Source: CAYHGV01 sp964356135
GTDB lineage: Bacteria; Hydrothermota; Tepidihabitantia; CAYHGV01
Assembly (NCBI GenBank): GCA_964356135.1
Contig: CAYHGV010000116.1
Location: 1-7,764, forward strand
Length of the DNA stretch: 7,764 nucleotides
Reading direction: 5' to 3'
Part shown: positions 7,263 to 7,764 of the stretch, piece by piece
Layout: the number at the start of each line of letters is the position of its first letter
Numbering within the stretch: position 1 is the stretch's first letter
Position numbers and translations under genes: made by a program
Notes under the pieces: model-generated
The model's input: only the letters and a program-made list of their open reading frames with translations
Databases searched by the model: none
What the model was told of the DNA's origin: nothing

Positions 7263-7290
7263 ATAATAACAAATTTCGCCTGGTTGTCAA
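7263..7290 (-). promoter_or_regulatory. Sigma70-type promoter of the hsdR-hsdMS-deaminase operon
   Basis: The minus strand reads TTGACA (7290-7285), a 16-bp spacer and TATTAT (7268-7263): a perfect -35 and a five-of-six -10. The expected start is near 7256, leaving a leader of about 130 nt before hsdR. A 9-bp palindrome, GTTGTCAAC (7283-7291), covers the -35, and an AACAA/TTGTT inverted repeat (7289-7303) adjoins it, so repressor control is possible. No other convincing promoter is visible upstream of hsdMS or the deaminase gene, which supports one transcript. Confidence 0.7.
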
Positions 7291-7377
7291 CAACTTTTTT
7301 GTTAGGAAATCGGCGCTATCGAGATTGCTTCGCCTGCGACACACAATGATAAAAAAAATCCAATCGCCATCTTCCCT

Positions 7378-7402
7378 AAAAATTGGGTCTCTGTACCCCA
7401 TT
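7378..7402 (-). terminator. Probable weak intrinsic terminator after the upstream unrecognised gene
   Basis: Starting 13 nt after the stop codon at 7416, the transcript can form an 8-bp stem with one mismatch (AATGGGGT pairing with ACCCAATT) and a 6-nt loop ACAGAG, running into five Ts. The outer A-T pairs share bases with the T run, so strength is moderate. A second T8 run follows about 20 bp further on (7351-7358). It would insulate the R-M operon from the upstream gene. Confidence 0.5.
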
Positions 7403-7415
7403 GCTCTCCCTAAAG

Positions 7416-7764
7416 TTATTTACCCTCAGATACTATGAGCCTCTTCCTAAGTTCTTCGTATTTTGGTTGCACAAAATCAGGTGCCGCACCAAAAATTTTA
7501 AATTGGGGTAATAAAATTAACCTGTCAAAACTTTGTTGATCTAATAGTTCAGCAAGATCGAAATTTGCTAATTCGGCGAAAGTTTTTGTCTCCCGATCAA
7601 GCTTTGCAAGGTAAACACTTTCTTCGTGACTCTTAGCACGGATTCTTCCGCTCATATTATTTGAGAGCAAACCTTCGACAAAGGCATTAAAAATTATTGC
7701 ATATGCTTGCCGTACTTGTTCGCTGTTGAAATATTTTTTTTTTAGGGCTCGGTGAAATTCAGCT
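7416..7764 (-). CDS. Unrecognised protein, C-terminal 115 residues (5' end outside window)
   Basis: The frame ending in TAA at 7416 stays open to the right edge of the window, so this is the tail of a longer gene. A start codon could be read at TTG 7670, but the upstream frame reads through it with protein-like sequence (NSEQVRQAYAIIFNAF, 7725-7680), so I treat that start as false. The visible part is mostly helical and charged, with a few short motifs such as FGAAPDF near the end. There is no signal peptide, membrane segment or family motif I recognise. It carries an A10 run on the coding strand (7743-7734, encoding KKK), a possible slippage or sequencing-error site. If the frame shifts there, the upstream reading would change. 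It lies on the same strand as the R-M operon but is separated from it by a probable terminator and a promoter. Confidence 0.6.
   Translation of the reverse strand, partial: AEFHRALKKKYFNSEQVRQAYAIIFNAFVEGLLSNNMSGRIRAKSHEESVYLAKLDRETKTFAELANFDLAELLDQQSFDRLILLPQFKIFGAAPDFVQPKYEELRKRLIVSEGK

Noticed and set aside
7275..7336. TTCGCCTG direct repeat (7275-7282 and 7329-7336)
   Set aside because: Only 8 bp, with no matching flanks or further copies; likely chance.
7416..7670. 84-residue small protein starting at TTG 7670
   Set aside because: The same frame continues upstream to the window edge with coding-like sequence, so this is a gene tail and not a complete small gene.

Overview
The window is a bacterial, defence-type locus in which every supported gene lies on the minus strand. 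Base composition is mid-GC in the genes and more AT-rich between them. The promoter and Shine-Dalgarno sites look bacterial, but I cannot name the organism.

Core operon, read right to left. A canonical promoter (-35 TTGACA, -10 TATTAT, 16-bp spacer, 7263-7290) precedes a leader of about 130 nt and three tightly packed genes. These are hsdR (7125-4612), an hsdM-hsdS fusion (4603-2135; start corrected inward from a longer open frame) and an unusual 497-aa protein (2145-652). HsdR has an N-terminal PD-(D/E)xK nuclease, an SF2 translocase motor and an EcoEI-type C-terminus. The fusion carries a gamma-type N6-adenine methylase followed by two target-recognition domains in one chain. Together they form a complete Type I restriction-modification system, with no frameshift or missing catalytic motif seen. 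The third gene overlaps the end of the fusion by 11 bp and has its own strong ribosome binding site inside it, so it belongs to the same transcription unit.

The third gene is the most interesting item. Its N-terminus is a RibD/dCMP-deaminase-like zinc deaminase (HAE and PC...C ligands). Its middle and C-terminus match the 'RecG-like' GHKL-ATPase proteins that normally begin with an AlbA_2/Schlafen domain. It ends in a winged helix. The deaminase appears to sit where AlbA_2 usually is. A deaminase-ATPase-wHTH fusion co-translated with a Type I R-M system is a plausible undescribed accessory defence or regulatory component; that function is inference.

Flanks. On the left (1-466) is the N-terminal two thirds of a RadC/JAB-domain protein that runs off the window. 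Between it and the deaminase gene (467-651) is a duplicated, dyad-symmetric array of CG(C/T)GCCA/TGGC(A/G)CG half-sites repeated at 62 bp, which looks like a regulator binding region. On the right (7416-7764) is the C-terminal 115 residues of an unrecognised protein, open beyond the window edge, followed by a probable weak intrinsic terminator. The 290-bp gap 7126-7415 holds that terminator, the operon promoter and the leader. I see no RNA genes, CRISPR arrays, transposases or insertion-sequence ends.
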